A model generated the notes under the pieces. It did not search any database. It was not told where the DNA came from and saw only the letters and a list, made by a program, of their open reading frames with translations. From Panorpa germanica (taxonomy: Eukaryota > Arthropoda > Insecta > Mecoptera > Panorpidae), in NCBI GenBank assembly GCA_963678705.1, contig OY783223.1, positions 6,914,721 to 6,978,720 of the forward strand: a stretch of DNA of 64,000 nt. Direction: 5' to 3'. Positions within the stretch are counted from its first letter, which is position 1. Each line of letters opens with the position of its first letter. The translations under genes were made by a program, and so were the position numbers. Below, in pieces: positions 44,101-55,253 of this stretch.

Positions 44101-45376
44101 TACTTAATTTCTATATGGCGCAACCTTAGAGCATATACGAGTATATATGGAGAGTGAATAGCCTATATTTCCTAAAGATTAATATGTCCAAAATGTGTGC
44201 GAGAGAGAAAGGTATATGTTCCTGTTTGTTCTCTATGTCCATGCGTCGAAAGTGACAGCTGTCTAGATATAATAAATATTAAATATGTAAAGAAATTATA
44301 TTTCTTTAGTTGGTACAAAGTTCCTCTGTCGGTAAAACAGTGACTGTTTGTGCGTGACTGTCAGTGAACGCCATAGTTGATATTTGGAGTGAACAGAACT
44401 CACGTTTTTAGTTATATTTATTTAGTTATATATAGTTTATTTATATTTATATATAGTTTATTTATATTTATACATATCTACATTATTCTACATCAATATA
44501 ATGTCATATTTAACAACTGTCACGTATTATATCTAGACAGCTCTGACTTGACAACTGTCACTTTCGACTCATGCGCATAGAGAACAAATAGGAACATATA
44601 CCTTTCTCTCTCGCACACATTTTGGACACACTTTCAGGTCAGCATTCTCTCTCCATATATATATATATGCTCTAAGGGCGGAACGACATACATATTGATA
44701 AAGTTGGCTACCAGAACTTAAATGTTTTATATAGAAATTAAGATATGATTCACATTCGGTTCTTTACTTCAATAAAACAATCCTTCTGTCATCCTTTCCA
44801 GGTCTTATAGCTGCAAGTCGTCGCAGCAACCAAATAGGTCAAATGAACTCAAATTCGCCAAGTCCTACAACAATAATAACAACTGTTAACAACTCTGGAG
44901 AGTTCCTGTGTCAAAATTCGGCAATCAGTCCCACCAATCAACTAATTTGTAAGAATCAGTACAACCAAAATCTTCAAGGGGACCAGTACGATAGTACCAG
45001 CTACGACAAAACAAAGCAAAGAAACTTCGAAAACGAGAACAACGATCTTAATCAGACGTTCAGCAACAAAACCACGGAATACCCAAAAATCGAGTACCAA
45101 AATCAAGAAAATATGACTTATAATAATAGTGGTGGTAATTTTGTTAGAGAGGGACAGCACTACCATCAACATTTTAAAATGCCGCTTGATACGAAAAGAA
45201 ATTTGAGCAACTGTTTCATCAAGAATGAAAATTATCAAGCACAGACAACGTTTGAGGAGGCATTGGGAGAGGGGTATCAGAACCAAGTTCAAACTGACTA
45301 CAGGGAACAGAATTATGATATTAGTGGAGAATTTCTGAATGCAGAAGCCAACCAACGGGGAAGACCGAATGAATAA
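38138..45376 (+). CDS. cry2: Cryptochrome 2 (vertebrate-type insect cryptochrome), 11 coding exons, 727 aa
   Basis: Exons: 38138-38180, 38921-39113, 41130-41381, 42094-42278, 42344-42559, 42625-42806, 43299-43439, 43509-43660, 43738-43940, 44023-44064, 44802-45376; all phases agree. The photolyase-homology region starts [17 protein letters not shown]. The FAD-binding half has [38 protein letters not shown] and [18 protein letters not shown]. Following this, [18 protein letters not shown] and [11 protein letters not shown] are cryptochrome rather than 6-4 photolyase features. The C-terminal tail, about 200 residues, is Asn/Gln/Ser-rich and looks disordered. Known role of insect CRY2: light-independent repressor of CLOCK:CYCLE in the nucleus; it replaces or accompanies the fly-type light sensor. 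A 14-residue extension from ATG 38138 joins in frame to the usual MSCN start (38923). Confidence 0.95.
38191..38579 (-). mobile_element. MITE family 2, shortened inverted copy
   Basis: ATCATGCCCACTCACTG at the left and GAGTGAGTGGGAATGAGGCT at the right are the family 2 ends. About 375 bp, with an internal deletion relative to the 530 bp copies. It lies in cry2 intron 1, ten bases downstream of the exon 1 donor. Confidence 0.75.
40170..40270 (+). repeat. Repeat shared with 57.7 kb
   Basis: GACTGGTGCGACACTAATAA followed by CTTATGCTATTTTTAAA and AGTATTTTTATGAAA recurs at 57735-57830 in the same orientation. It lies in cry2 intron 2. Confidence 0.7.
40310..40932 (-). repeat. Family 4 repeat, copy 2, extended
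   Basis: 40440-40932 is the reverse complement of 34512-34970. 40310-40510 continues into sequence shared with 7833-7967. It lies in cry2 intron 2 (39114-41129). Confidence 0.75.
41518..42003 (+). mobile_element. Foldback-like element in cry2 intron 3 (family 5)
   Basis: Begins CCCTTAGACCATATATAT and ends CCATGCTCTAAG. Subterminal AGAGAGAATGCTGG, TGCGAGAGAGAAAGGTATAT, TCTATGCGCATG and GAAAGTGACAG are mirrored near the right end. It is the reverse orientation of 44125-44676. Confidence 0.8.
44125..44676 (-). mobile_element. Foldback-like element in cry2 intron 10 (family 5)
   Basis: Terminal inverted repeats CCTTAGAGCATATA and TATATGCTCTAAGG, with long subterminal inverted stretches (GTGTGCGAGAGAGAAAGG versus its complement near 44610). 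The AT-rich loop includes TTTATTTATATTTATA repeats. Opposite in orientation to the intron 3 copy. Confidence 0.85.
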
Positions 45377-45926
45377 TGTGTTTAGAGGGAGAAATATACT
45401 CTAATTTCTAGAAAGGATGGGAGAAAAATTCATATTGAATGCCTCCTTCTATTTGAAATAATGTAGCTATCACTTTTTAGGGCAGCGCTGATTTATTGAG
45501 GGCTACAAGATCTTGTTCTATATTTTATTAATTTCACAATGGCGAAATATAACGAAAATCATCACATATTTTTGCATTTCTTTGATCAATCGCTCGTCTA
45601 AAGTGAATCTTTATTTAAGGTTTAAAACAATGATTTTAATATAAATCTCCTTAACTTAATTACAAATTTTCTATTGTTTTAGTTAGTTCTGAAGCGAGAT
45701 ATTAATAATTAAATTGAACTTAACATGCAGGTGGCATAAAATATATAAAAAGACATCGTTTTATCATAGATCATGATAATATTGTAAAGGAATAAATTAG
45801 GAACAATTTGACTGTTTTTAACTTGTTTGTCTAGTTAGTAAAAAGATTATATTTATAGCTATAAAGTTGATATATTTTTAAAGTAGCTAACGCATAGTAG
45901 GGGCTGGTATACCAACTTGACAACGT

Positions 45927-46605
45927 AATGGGCTTGTGTCCTCATTTTTTCGTGGTCAATTTTTCAATTGTGGATTGAAATTGATGTTAATAAATGTGTA
46001 TTGGCGTGTCTATTTTATTAAATATCTAAATGTTGACGGAGATATAGCAATTAAAAGTTTGAATTGTTGTTTTAGCGCTAAAGATGGTCGACCATATTTG
46101 TATGACGTGAAATGCATTTTAACGTCAGTTATTTGTTGAGTAGGTCAGTGCTGTGGTAATGTATTGTAGCTGTTGGTAGTCGAAATAATCAATTCAAGTC
46201 AAAGAATAATAAGTTTTTATTTTATTTAACCCTGTTACAGCAGACATAATATTGAAATTTTATTATTACTTGAAATAGCTGTAAATAATATTTGATATAT
46301 AAATACATATAGCAAAGATTTAATAACCTGTAAACTTATCAGAGTTTTATCTTGAATATGCTATCTCTTTTACGCTCTGTTGTATAAAAGAGATAGCAAC
46401 TAGCGACTGTGATGTTACATGCAGTTGGAATGTTGTCCAACGTTGAATAATAATTAAGGAGAAAAAATTACTTTTTTAATTGTTAATATCTCTTAACATA
46501 TAAGGAGTTATTAAAAAATAATTAGACATTTGAGGTTCTAGTAACCAACTTTATCAATATATAGTACAGTTTTATAGAAATTAAGACATAGGACACAAGC
46601 CCATT
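45927..46605 (+). mobile_element. MITE family 1, near-complete copy (679 bp)
   Basis: Forward orientation, AATGGGCTTGTGTCC to GGACACAAGCCCATT. The flanks read ACGT before and ACTA after, so there is no target duplication that I can identify. Confidence 0.9.
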
Positions 46606-47550
46606 ACTATACTAGAGTGGTCGTGTTGCAGTTGCTGTATTTCTCATATTTAGTTTTTAGCATGCAATCATCCTATATGAAGAGTTCTTCACACCTTGAT
46701 GCAGATGCAGTCTTATTTAGATATAAGAAATTAAATATAAGTACAAAATGAAATAATTTTTGTGAATATTGCAGTATTATTATATCACGTTGTTGTATTA
46801 CAGAAATTTATAATAAATTATATAACGTTTATATTATATTTACGTAAAATAAATAAATAAATAAACTTATATGTTATTCTTCATTACTTAATTACTGTGT
46901 TAATAAATAGATATTTAAAACAATGATGTTTCTTTTATTGTTTAATAAAATTAGTCAAAATTACAACCATGTATATGGATAGTTATTTCTGGACACCCTG
47001 TAATTAATATTAACAATAATATCTCAAAAGTTTTTTGTTTTTATATATTTTATATGTTTTTTTTAATATAATTTTTACGCATATTTTTTATAGTAATTTT
47101 TACAGAATATCTATTTTAACTAATTTATTTTTTACGTAGATATTTATATATATATACATAAAGTTAGAAAATTTTACGGGATAAAAAGGTAAAAAAAATT
47201 GTTATTTATATAGATGTAATTCTTCACCGCGTTTTTGTTTACACATCAGATACTTTATCACCTATACGATTTCTAAGATCTGATTGCAAACAAAGATGGT
47301 CTTCCCATATTTTTACAATCACATAAAATTTGGAAAAAAGAAGAAGCTTTTCCATTAGCTTGGAAACTTTCTTGGAAATTTTTCGGCCGACAAATCTTAA
47401 CGAAAATGAATCTCAGAAAACTATTTATGTACCAAATATGTTTACAGCTAAATATTACGTAATTTATTTTTTTTATATTTATTTACTTATTTGCCTTGAC
47501 TTTCTTTTGTCATAGCCACCATCAAACATTTTTTATACATCTTTTATAAT

Positions 47551-48095
47551 TTATAATTCAATTTTACAAATTTCTAAATATTTCAATAATTCACTAATTA
47601 ATTTTGAATCACTTAACAAAAATTTAGTATTAACAGGAAAAGTTTTAATCACATCTAATATATCACTATTCAATTTTGATCTTTCTAAACTATAATTTAT
47701 GCATTCAAATATAATATGATCCAAAGTTCCTTCTTCACCACATTGACATCTATCGTCAGATTTAATATTAATTTTGTACAGGTGAGCTGGAGTTTTGCAA
47801 TGATTACTTTTCATTCTGATTATAGTTGATATAATTTTGCGGGACTCATTTCTAAACCATTTCTTCTTACTTAAATTTGGATGAAACATATAATAATTTC
47901 TTCCTTTTAACTGACTTTTGTTAATGAAATCTGTGTTTCTCAAATTGAAGTTTAATTTTTTGATTATATTAAAAATTTCATATGAAGGTAATTTCACTTT
48001 CATCTCAATTTCTAAATTTATTGATTCCTTTGCTAATTTATCCGCAATTTCATTTCCTATTATTCCACAATGTATACGTAATATATTACGTAATT
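47551..48095 (-). pseudogene. 3' remnant of a non-LTR retrotransposon (RNase H end and C-terminal zinc-binding region)
   Basis: Translated from the minus strand, the frame reads LRIHCGIIGNEIADKLAKES, the end of a retroelement RNase H domain. It then continues about 150 residues to HLYKINIKSDDRCQCGEEGT and LDHIIFEC, the HxxxxxxC/CxC-type C-terminal motif of jockey/I-type insect elements. An in-frame stop just upstream (about 48098) and the absence of reverse transcriptase nearby show it is 5'-truncated. Its 3' end points towards 47551. Confidence 0.8.
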
Positions 48096-48399
48096 GTTAC
48101 ATAAATTTATTTATTATATACATAACAATGTTAATTAATTAGAATTCTCTTGTTTTACAAACATTAACCTTTAATAAACTAAAATTAAATTCAAAATAAA
48201 TTTTGGGTAAAAATTTTAATTTTTAAACTAAATTGTGTAGAAAATATGTATATTAAACACAAACCAAAATTGAAATATTACGTTTGTGAATCAAAAATTA
48301 CTCTAATTCTAATAGGGTAAATGCCAAGAAGGAAGTTTTTAATAAAATACAAATATTTATATATGTTCAAAATTTACAGATTTTTAAAAAATAGCAGCC

Positions 48400-50534
48400 A
48401 TGGAAAAATTTTATGAGGTTGATCTAGAAAGCGCGGGAAATTTAAAAATTGATTCAGATTCAGAAAATGAATGCTTTGATTCTTCAGGTTCAGAGGATGA
48501 TAATACAAATGATGAATGGATTTCAGAAGAATATGATATCTGGTAAGGGCGAGGGGGTGGTGGTAGAGTTGAGATAAAACTGTAAGGCTTGGTTCACACG
48601 ACATTGACTGCACGTTTTTTACAGTATTCGATTTTAAACGTATAATCAGCAGGATGTTCACACGGTAAATTTTGATTAGTAAAAACATATAGTCGCAGTT
48701 TTCATACCGCAAAATGAATGTCCTAAAATTAAATTTGCTATATGTTTAAGATAAGCAAAGAAATGAAAAAACGCTCTTTAATATATGTATTACTTAAGTT
48801 TTATTAATTTCATTAATTTCGAATAGGACGAATCAATAGAGTTCGGACTTTGAAGCGAAACTAGAATTTATAGCAGCGGAATTATTGTTGATTTAAAATA
48901 TTTGGATAAAATATTGTCTGTGACGCCTTTGAGTTGCGATTTTTATATAATGGGCTTGTGTCCTATGTCTTAATTTCTATAAAAGTGTACTATATATTGA
49001 TAAAGTGGGTTACTAGAACCTCAAATGTTCAATTATTTTTTAATAACTCCTTATATGTTAAGAGATATTAACAATTAAAAAGTCATTTTGTCTCTTTAAT
49101 TATTAAAGCGATTCAACGTTGTACACATTCGAAGTGCATGTGACATCACAATCCTTGTGTAAGGTTACCAACCTTACAGGTCATAAATCTCTGCTATATG
49201 TATTTATATATCAAAATATCAAATATTATTTACAGCTATTTCAAGGAACAATAAAATTTCAATATTATGTCTGCCGTAACAGGGTTAAATAAAATAAAAA
49301 CTTATTATTGTTTGACTTGACTTGATTATTTCGACTACCAACAGCTACAAAACATTACCATAGCACTGACCTACTCAACAAATAACTGACGTTAAAATGC
49401 ATTTCACGTCATATAAATGGCCGACCATCTAGCGCTGAAACTACATTTGAAATTTTTAATTGCTATATCTCCGTCAACATTTAGATATTTAATAAAATAG
49501 ACACGTCAATACACATTTATTAACATCAATTTCAATCAACAAGAGGACACAAGCCCATTGAAACACGTAAAAATGATACTTTAGCACTTAAACACTTGTT
49601 CGGTTACTATTCGATAAAAGTCACGCCGTGTGAAAGATACCGCATAATACTATGCGCCACTGCAAACCGAATTCGATAAAGTTCATTCGATTTGCTTGAC
49701 AAGTCCGGTGAGTATTCGATAAACGTGTTTAGCTGTGTACGTTTTTTTGCAGTACGAATGTCGTTTGAAGTTAGCCTTATAAGATAAGGATGTTTTACTA
49801 ACGCAAACGAATTCTTTATAAATAGGTACGATGAAAAAGGATTAAGACACGCCGGAAGCGAAGAATGGTTAAGTGAGTTGGAAGAATCTTCCAATAAGAC
49901 ATTTTCTTCTGAATTAAATATACCAACTATAACCAGAGAAGACTACAATAAAAGAAATGTTGTTTTAAAAACAAAGTATACATACCGCCCGCCTAAATGC
50001 ACTCCGATTTCACCAAAAATCGTCAAAGAAGAAAGTAAACAGACATTTTCTATTAAAAAAACATCATTTCCTCCAAAAAGTAAAACGAATTTTTTACCTA
50101 CTATGTATTACAGCTTTATAAATAATAGTAATATTATAAATATTGAACTAATTACTATTAATGGACTAAAATTTTATAAGATTAAGCTTATCTACAATGA
50201 AATGAAAAGGGAGAAGAGAAATATATATAAAAATATAAATAATTTAGCTCAGAAGCAAACCACTTTGTGTAATCAGAGAAGCAAACCTGATAAAACAAAT
50301 CAAACTATTATTCTTTCAATTAATGCTAATAACTTAAGAATTGAGTACAGAAAACAATTATTATTAAAACTTATTCATAACGAAAATGAGGGAAATAGGA
50401 TTTCTGGAAAAGGTAATGAAAATTATGTAAAAGAAACATTGAATAATGGTACATATTTATCACCGTTTTCTATAGATATTTTTATCGCAACTATTTCTTC
50501 GCTATTGTTAATAATTACTTTATTGCCTCTATAA
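48400..50534 (+). CDS. Unknown protein with acidic N-terminus and C-terminal hydrophobic anchor, two exons (283 aa)
   Basis: Exons 48400-48542 and 49826-50534, joined in phase 2 (ATC-TG/G-TAC). The ATG sits in a strong context (CAGCCATGG). Residues 15-55 are acidic (DSDSENECFDSSGSEDD). Then come DEWISEEYDIWYDEKG, EEWLSELEE and a Lys/Asn-rich middle. The last 20 residues (IDIFIATISSLLLIITLLPL) form one membrane span with almost nothing after it, as in tail-anchored proteins. I do not recognise the family. The 1.28 kb intron is largely transposon, including a full family 1 copy. A poly(A) signal is at 50558. Confidence 0.7.
48576..49792. repeat. Candidate older inverted-repeat element interrupted by MITE family 1
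   Basis: TAAGGCTTGGTTCACACGAC at 48581 mirrors, with about 18 of 23 matches, the sequence ending near 49790 (complement TAAGGCTAACTTCAAACGAC). Both continue into a CAGT/GCACG-T-rich stretch. The family 1 copy at 48949-49559 sits inside, so it would be a younger insertion. Confidence 0.45.
48949..49559 (-). mobile_element. MITE family 1, near-complete copy
   Basis: Reverse orientation, starting AATGGGCTTGTGTCC and ending AGAGGACACAAGCCCATT. The usual AATTGAAAAATCGACCACT subterminal segment is deleted near the right end. It lies in the intron of the 48400 gene. Confidence 0.9.
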
Positions 50535-50557
50535 TATTGTTTATTTACAAATTTAAT

Positions 50558-50563
50558 AATAAA
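50558..50563 (+). promoter_or_regulatory. Poly(A) signal
   Basis: AATAAA 24 bases after the stop of the 48400-50534 gene. Confidence 0.6.
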
Positions 50564-50625
50564 CTTATATTTTATTATTTCTTATTCATCTACTTTGTTT
50601 TATAGAACAAATATTTTGATTGGTG

Positions 50626-51244
50626 AATGGGTTTGTGTCCTATGTCTTAATTTCTATAAAACTGTACTACATATTGATAAAGTAAGTTACTTGAACCTCA
50701 AATGTTCAATTATTTTTTAATAACTCCTTATATGTTAAGAGATATTAACAATTAAAAAAAGTCATTTTGTCTCTTTAATTATTAAAGGGATTCAACGTTG
50801 TACACATTCCAAGTGCATGTGACATCACAATCCTTGTGTAAGGCTACCAACCTTACAGCTCTTAAATCTCTGCTATGTGTATTTATATATCAAAATATTA
50901 TTTACAGCTATTTCAAGGAACAATAAAATTTCAATATTACATCTGCCATAACAGGGTTAAATAAAATAAAAACTTTTATTCTTTGATTTGACTTGATTAT
51001 TTGACTACCAACAGCTACAGAACATTACCACTGCACTGACCTAATCAACAAATAACTGACGTTAAAATGCATTTTACGTCATATAAATATGGCCAACCAT
51101 TTTTAGCGCTAAAACTACAATTCAAACTTTTAATTGCTATATCTCCGTCAATATTTAGATATTTAATAAAATAGACATGCCAATACACATTTATTAACAT
51201 CAATTGAAAAATCGACCACTAAAAAATGAGGACACAAGCCCATT
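50626..51244 (-). mobile_element. MITE family 1, near-complete copy
   Basis: Reverse orientation, from AATGGGTTTGTGTCC (one change) to GGACACAAGCCCATT. It lies 90 bases after the upstream gene. Confidence 0.9.
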
Positions 51245-53136
51245 GCGAATTTATTTCCGCAAATCATTTTCCTTAGCGAGTATGGTGTCAAAGCCTCATA
51301 CAAACAAGTGTACCATAGGATATAAAAGGACCATATAAGGTAATGTATCTTTACGATTTTACTAGTTCAGCTTTATTATTGATTTGATATGATGGAGAGC
51401 AGAATGACAAAGAATCAAACCTTATGCTAAGATTCACACCAATTTCTTGCGTAACTGCAGATCACTATAAAAAGTTAGTCAAACAAATTACTTCCACTAA
51501 AAAACTTTTTGTGATGTAATATAAATCTATTTGCTGACCAGATATTAAAAGAATAAACAAAAGAAGTTTCTAAAGTATTATATAAATATAAAAAGTTATT
51601 TACAATTATAAAAATGATATGTAATAATTTGTATAATAGTATACTTTTTTTGAATATTAAAAATAGAATTTATTTTATTTATAATCCTTTCTGGCAATAC
51701 AATTAAATTGCTCTGTGAAGTTGGTGGCGACAAATTGTCCGTCAAAATCGTAAAAACTGTGTTCGGGTGTCATATATAAATTATCTACAAGTGTAATTGG
51801 ATAAAATAATCTTTATTATTAACATTTACCTAATTTATAATGTTAATTCAATATTTAAAAAATATATATAAATTAAAAATGTGTATTTTCTGAATTTAAA
51901 AAAAATATAACCAACAATTTTTATCAGGTTAGTAATTTTTATTAATTATACCGGTTAATTTAATTTAAGACATTACTTATAAATAAATTTAAAATAAAAT
52001 ACTTCCAGTATATTATCAAATTAATATACTTGAGTAATTCACAAGGTTTAAAATATTATATAAAATCTTTAACACATTGAGAAATATCATTTTTTTAATG
52101 TTAAACTAAGTATCCTATTAATTCCCCTTCATTTCTTTGACGTGGAGTACACTTAGTACAAAATCTGTATCAATTGCATTTAATTTACGTGGCAAATATA
52201 TTAACACAGCACCAGAAATCATTTTAATTTTAATTTATAATTTCTCTAAAAATGTCTTGACAGTTATAGGTTAAGTTTCACATATGCATTCACATCAGCA
52301 TTTAGCAGCGTCTATTAATAAGGAAATTAATACAATATATTTTCACGTGATCATATTTATTTTTAAATATTTTTTGTATATGTTTCTATTTTTAGTCATC
52401 GGAATTTGTCTTTTATTTTGCTAAGGTATTGTAAACAATACAATATTTTTTGATAATACTACTACGTAGATTATTTTTACATGTTTAAATATTTTATAAT
52501 GTTCCTACTTTTATTTGTTTGTTTTTTAAGTTCTTAGCTATAATATTAATGACGAATTCTTAAAATGTGATAAGGTTTGATTTTATTTGTAAATTACGTA
52601 ATCTCAATCACGCCATAGTAATCGTGTGACAGAAAACAGGCATTTGCAACCTAATGTTACTGCTATTTTATTAATAAATAAATAATAAATATTAATGCTT
52701 GAAGTAAAGGACTATATTTGAATTTGTCATCGTTTTGGAATGTACAAATCTTTGGAATTTTCAGATGACGTACGGCTTTCAGCATTACGTGGCGCCTTGC
52801 ATTAATTTAAGCTAGTTGCACATTAGAAACAAGCCTATACAATACAAAGCATGAGAGCTTATCAACAAAATTAGGGTTTTCTATAGTAATTAATTAATTT
52901 TATTTGCATTTGTTTACCACTTTTAATATTATTATTTTATGTATTGCTTGAGACAGCTATAAATAGTAATTGACGTTTGTATAACAGAGATGGAAATTTC
53001 TTTGTAATTAAAGGATAAGAAAGGAGCATAATATAAACGAGCATACCGTAGTATCTCTTTAATATTTTAATAAAAACACAGAACACGTATTATACAAATT
53101 GATGTCAAATCATTATGGTGTCGTTTGAAAGATGGT
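51245..53136. other. Gene-free AT-rich region
   Basis: No exon, RNA gene or repeat end was recognised. The sequence is strongly AT-rich with no long open frame on either strand. Confidence 0.5.
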
Positions 53137-53490
53137 CATGCCGGTTTCACACCAGAGAGGAGACAGTTTAATAAAACATTTTTGTCTTTAAAAACTGTTT
53201 TAATAAACAAAACACATTACTATCTGGAGTCAGTAAGATCAAAGGAAAACACGTTTGTTGTTGTTTTTTATTCTGTTTGGTTTGAACATGCAGTTTTGTT
53301 TTTTGTGAACATTTGCGCTTGTCAGTTGTTGTTTATCATGTTTATAATTTTTATGAGACACACACAAAAACACTAAAAACAAAACCAGTCTGTTCAGTGT
53401 GAACAGTCTGTTTTAAAATAAAACAAAACATGTTTTTGTTTTGTTTTTTGACAACAAAACTGTATATCTCTCTGGTGTAAACCCGGCATT
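53137..53490. mobile_element. Small inverted-repeat element (about 350 bp)
   Basis: Ends ATGCCGGTTTCACACCAGAG and CTCTGGTGTAAACCCGGCAT are imperfect inverted repeats of about 22 bases. The interior has AAAACAAAAC runs. The 83-residue frame inside it has no recognisable domain and is not called. Confidence 0.75.
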
Positions 53491-53754
53491 ACTATTTTTA
53501 ATGTCTCCGTCACATAGTAATTTAAATAATTAACAATTTTAATGCTTTACACCTCAATTAAAATGTTTTTTACTTTTTCATTCATCACTTTTATTTTTAA
53601 CAATTTATTAATGAGGTCAACCGGTTTTTTGTTAATTATGGTCAAGATCATTGATGTTTAACTAATTATAATCGCTGTAATGTCATGTTAAGAAATAAGA
53701 AAATATTATTGAAAAATAAATTTATAATATTGCACCGCCGGTCGCAGTAAAATT

Positions 53755-53852
53755 TCAATTTAAAATTTTAATTGCTATATCTCCGTCAACATTTAGATAT
53801 TTATTAAAATAAAAACGCCAATACACATTTATTAACATCTATTTCAATCAAT
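53755..53852 (-). repeat. MITE family 1 end fragment abutting the next copy
   Basis: TTTAATTGCTATATCTCCGT, CATTTAGATATTTA, GCCAATACACATTTATTAAC match the left-end portion of family 1 in reverse orientation. They stop at CAATCAAT, directly before the next element's AATGGGCTTGTG. Confidence 0.8.
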
Positions 53853-54499
53853 AATGGGCTTGTGTCCTATGTCTTAATTTCTATAAAAGTGTACTATATA
53901 TTGATAAAGTGGGTTACTAGAACCTTAAATGTTCAATTATTTTTTAAATAACTCCTTATATGTTAAGAGATATTAACAATTAAAAAAGTCATTTTGTTTC
54001 TTTAATTATTAAAGGAATTCAACGTTGTACACATTCCAAGTGCATGTGACATCACAATCCTTGTGTAAGGTTACCAACCTTACAGATCATAAATCTCTGC
54101 TATATATATTTATATATCAAAATATCAAATATTATTTACAGCTATTTCAAGGAACAATCAAATTTCAATATTATGTCTGCCTTAGCAGGGTTAAATAAAA
54201 TAAAAACTTATTATTCTTTGATTTGACTTGATTATTTGACTACCAATAGCTACAGAACATTACCATAGCACGATTACCATGACCTACTCAACAAATAAGT
54301 GACGTTAAAATGCATTTCACGTCATACAAATATGACCGACCATTTCTAGCGTTAAAACTACAATTCAAACTTTAATTCCTATATCTCTGTCAACATTTAG
54401 ATATTTAATAAAATATTCACGCCAATACACATTTATTAACATCAATTTCAATCAAGAATTGAAAAATTGACCACTAAAAAATGAGTTCACAAGCCCATT
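53853..54499 (-). mobile_element. MITE family 1, near-complete copy
   Basis: Reverse orientation, AATGGGCTTGTGTCC to TTCACAAGCCCATT (slightly changed right end). It directly follows a fragment of the same family. Confidence 0.9.
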
Positions 54500-55253
54500 C
54501 TCGTTGTCTAACGTCGTAAATTTGAAATACTATGAAATGAGTCATACTTCTAAATATTTCAACAATTTTTAATTAAAAAAAGATAATATTTTTATTTCTT
54601 TTATCTTTTAATGGCTATACGGACGAGAATGCGTAATTCCGGATATGTCCTCGTTACTTCACTACATTTATCTGTAAGATATGAAACATCAAATAAGATT
54701 TGTGGGCAGGGGTACCGAAACTAAAGCAAGCGGGAAACTGTTACATATTTGAGACTAGCCTGCATTTTTATATATAAAAATTACTGTAATAACCACGACT
54801 TGCACTTCGGCAAACCTCGTTTGGAAAGTATTAGGAAGGCAATCAGAGGGGGTACGGAGCGTTCCGGCCGGTTCAGACATGCTGTCCAAAGCTTCATGTA
54901 ATGTCTAATAGGATTCCAATCACCATTCACATTGATACGATTCGTATCTAATTGGATTCCGATCAAAATTGTTTATAGGGTATATATCTGTGAAATTGTT
55001 TCTTTGCTTTGATATAAAATATCAAGCGTAAAGTTTTATGTCTACAAAGAACTTACGAAAGAAACAAATCCAATACAAACATAAGATAAGAAGAACAAAT
55101 ATATTTTCAAAGATCTAGAACGAGATAGCAACATATGCATTTATCCAGAAACCCTTGAAATTTTTTGTATAAAAACGGCTTACTTAGAAAACTCTTATCA
55201 CGATTAGTGTAAGAAAAAATACGGTATTAAATATGAAGTAATAATTGACTGTA
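54500..55253 (+). promoter_or_regulatory. Intergenic and promoter region of the GH27 gene
   Basis: No exon was seen. It ends with the TATA element at 55168 and a presumed leader containing a three-codon upstream frame at 55233. Confidence 0.45.
55168..55176 (+). promoter_or_regulatory. TATA box of GH27 gene
   Basis: GTATAAAAA, 78 bases before the start codon 55254. A start site near 55200 would give a leader of about 50 bases. Confidence 0.55.

Larger units (their letters stand above)
45377..48399. other. Intergenic region downstream of cry2
   Basis: The cry2 3' untranslated region is at its start. AATAAATTAGG near 45791 and other AATAAA copies could end the transcript. It contains the family 1 element (45927-46605) and the retrotransposon remnant (47551-48095). 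The rest is AT-rich with no exon seen. Confidence 0.5.

Noticed and set aside
45936..46139. A 67-residue frame
   Set aside because: It is inside a MITE family 1 copy; other copies do not preserve it.
53125..53376. An 83-residue frame
   Set aside because: It lies within a small inverted-repeat transposon and has no recognisable content.
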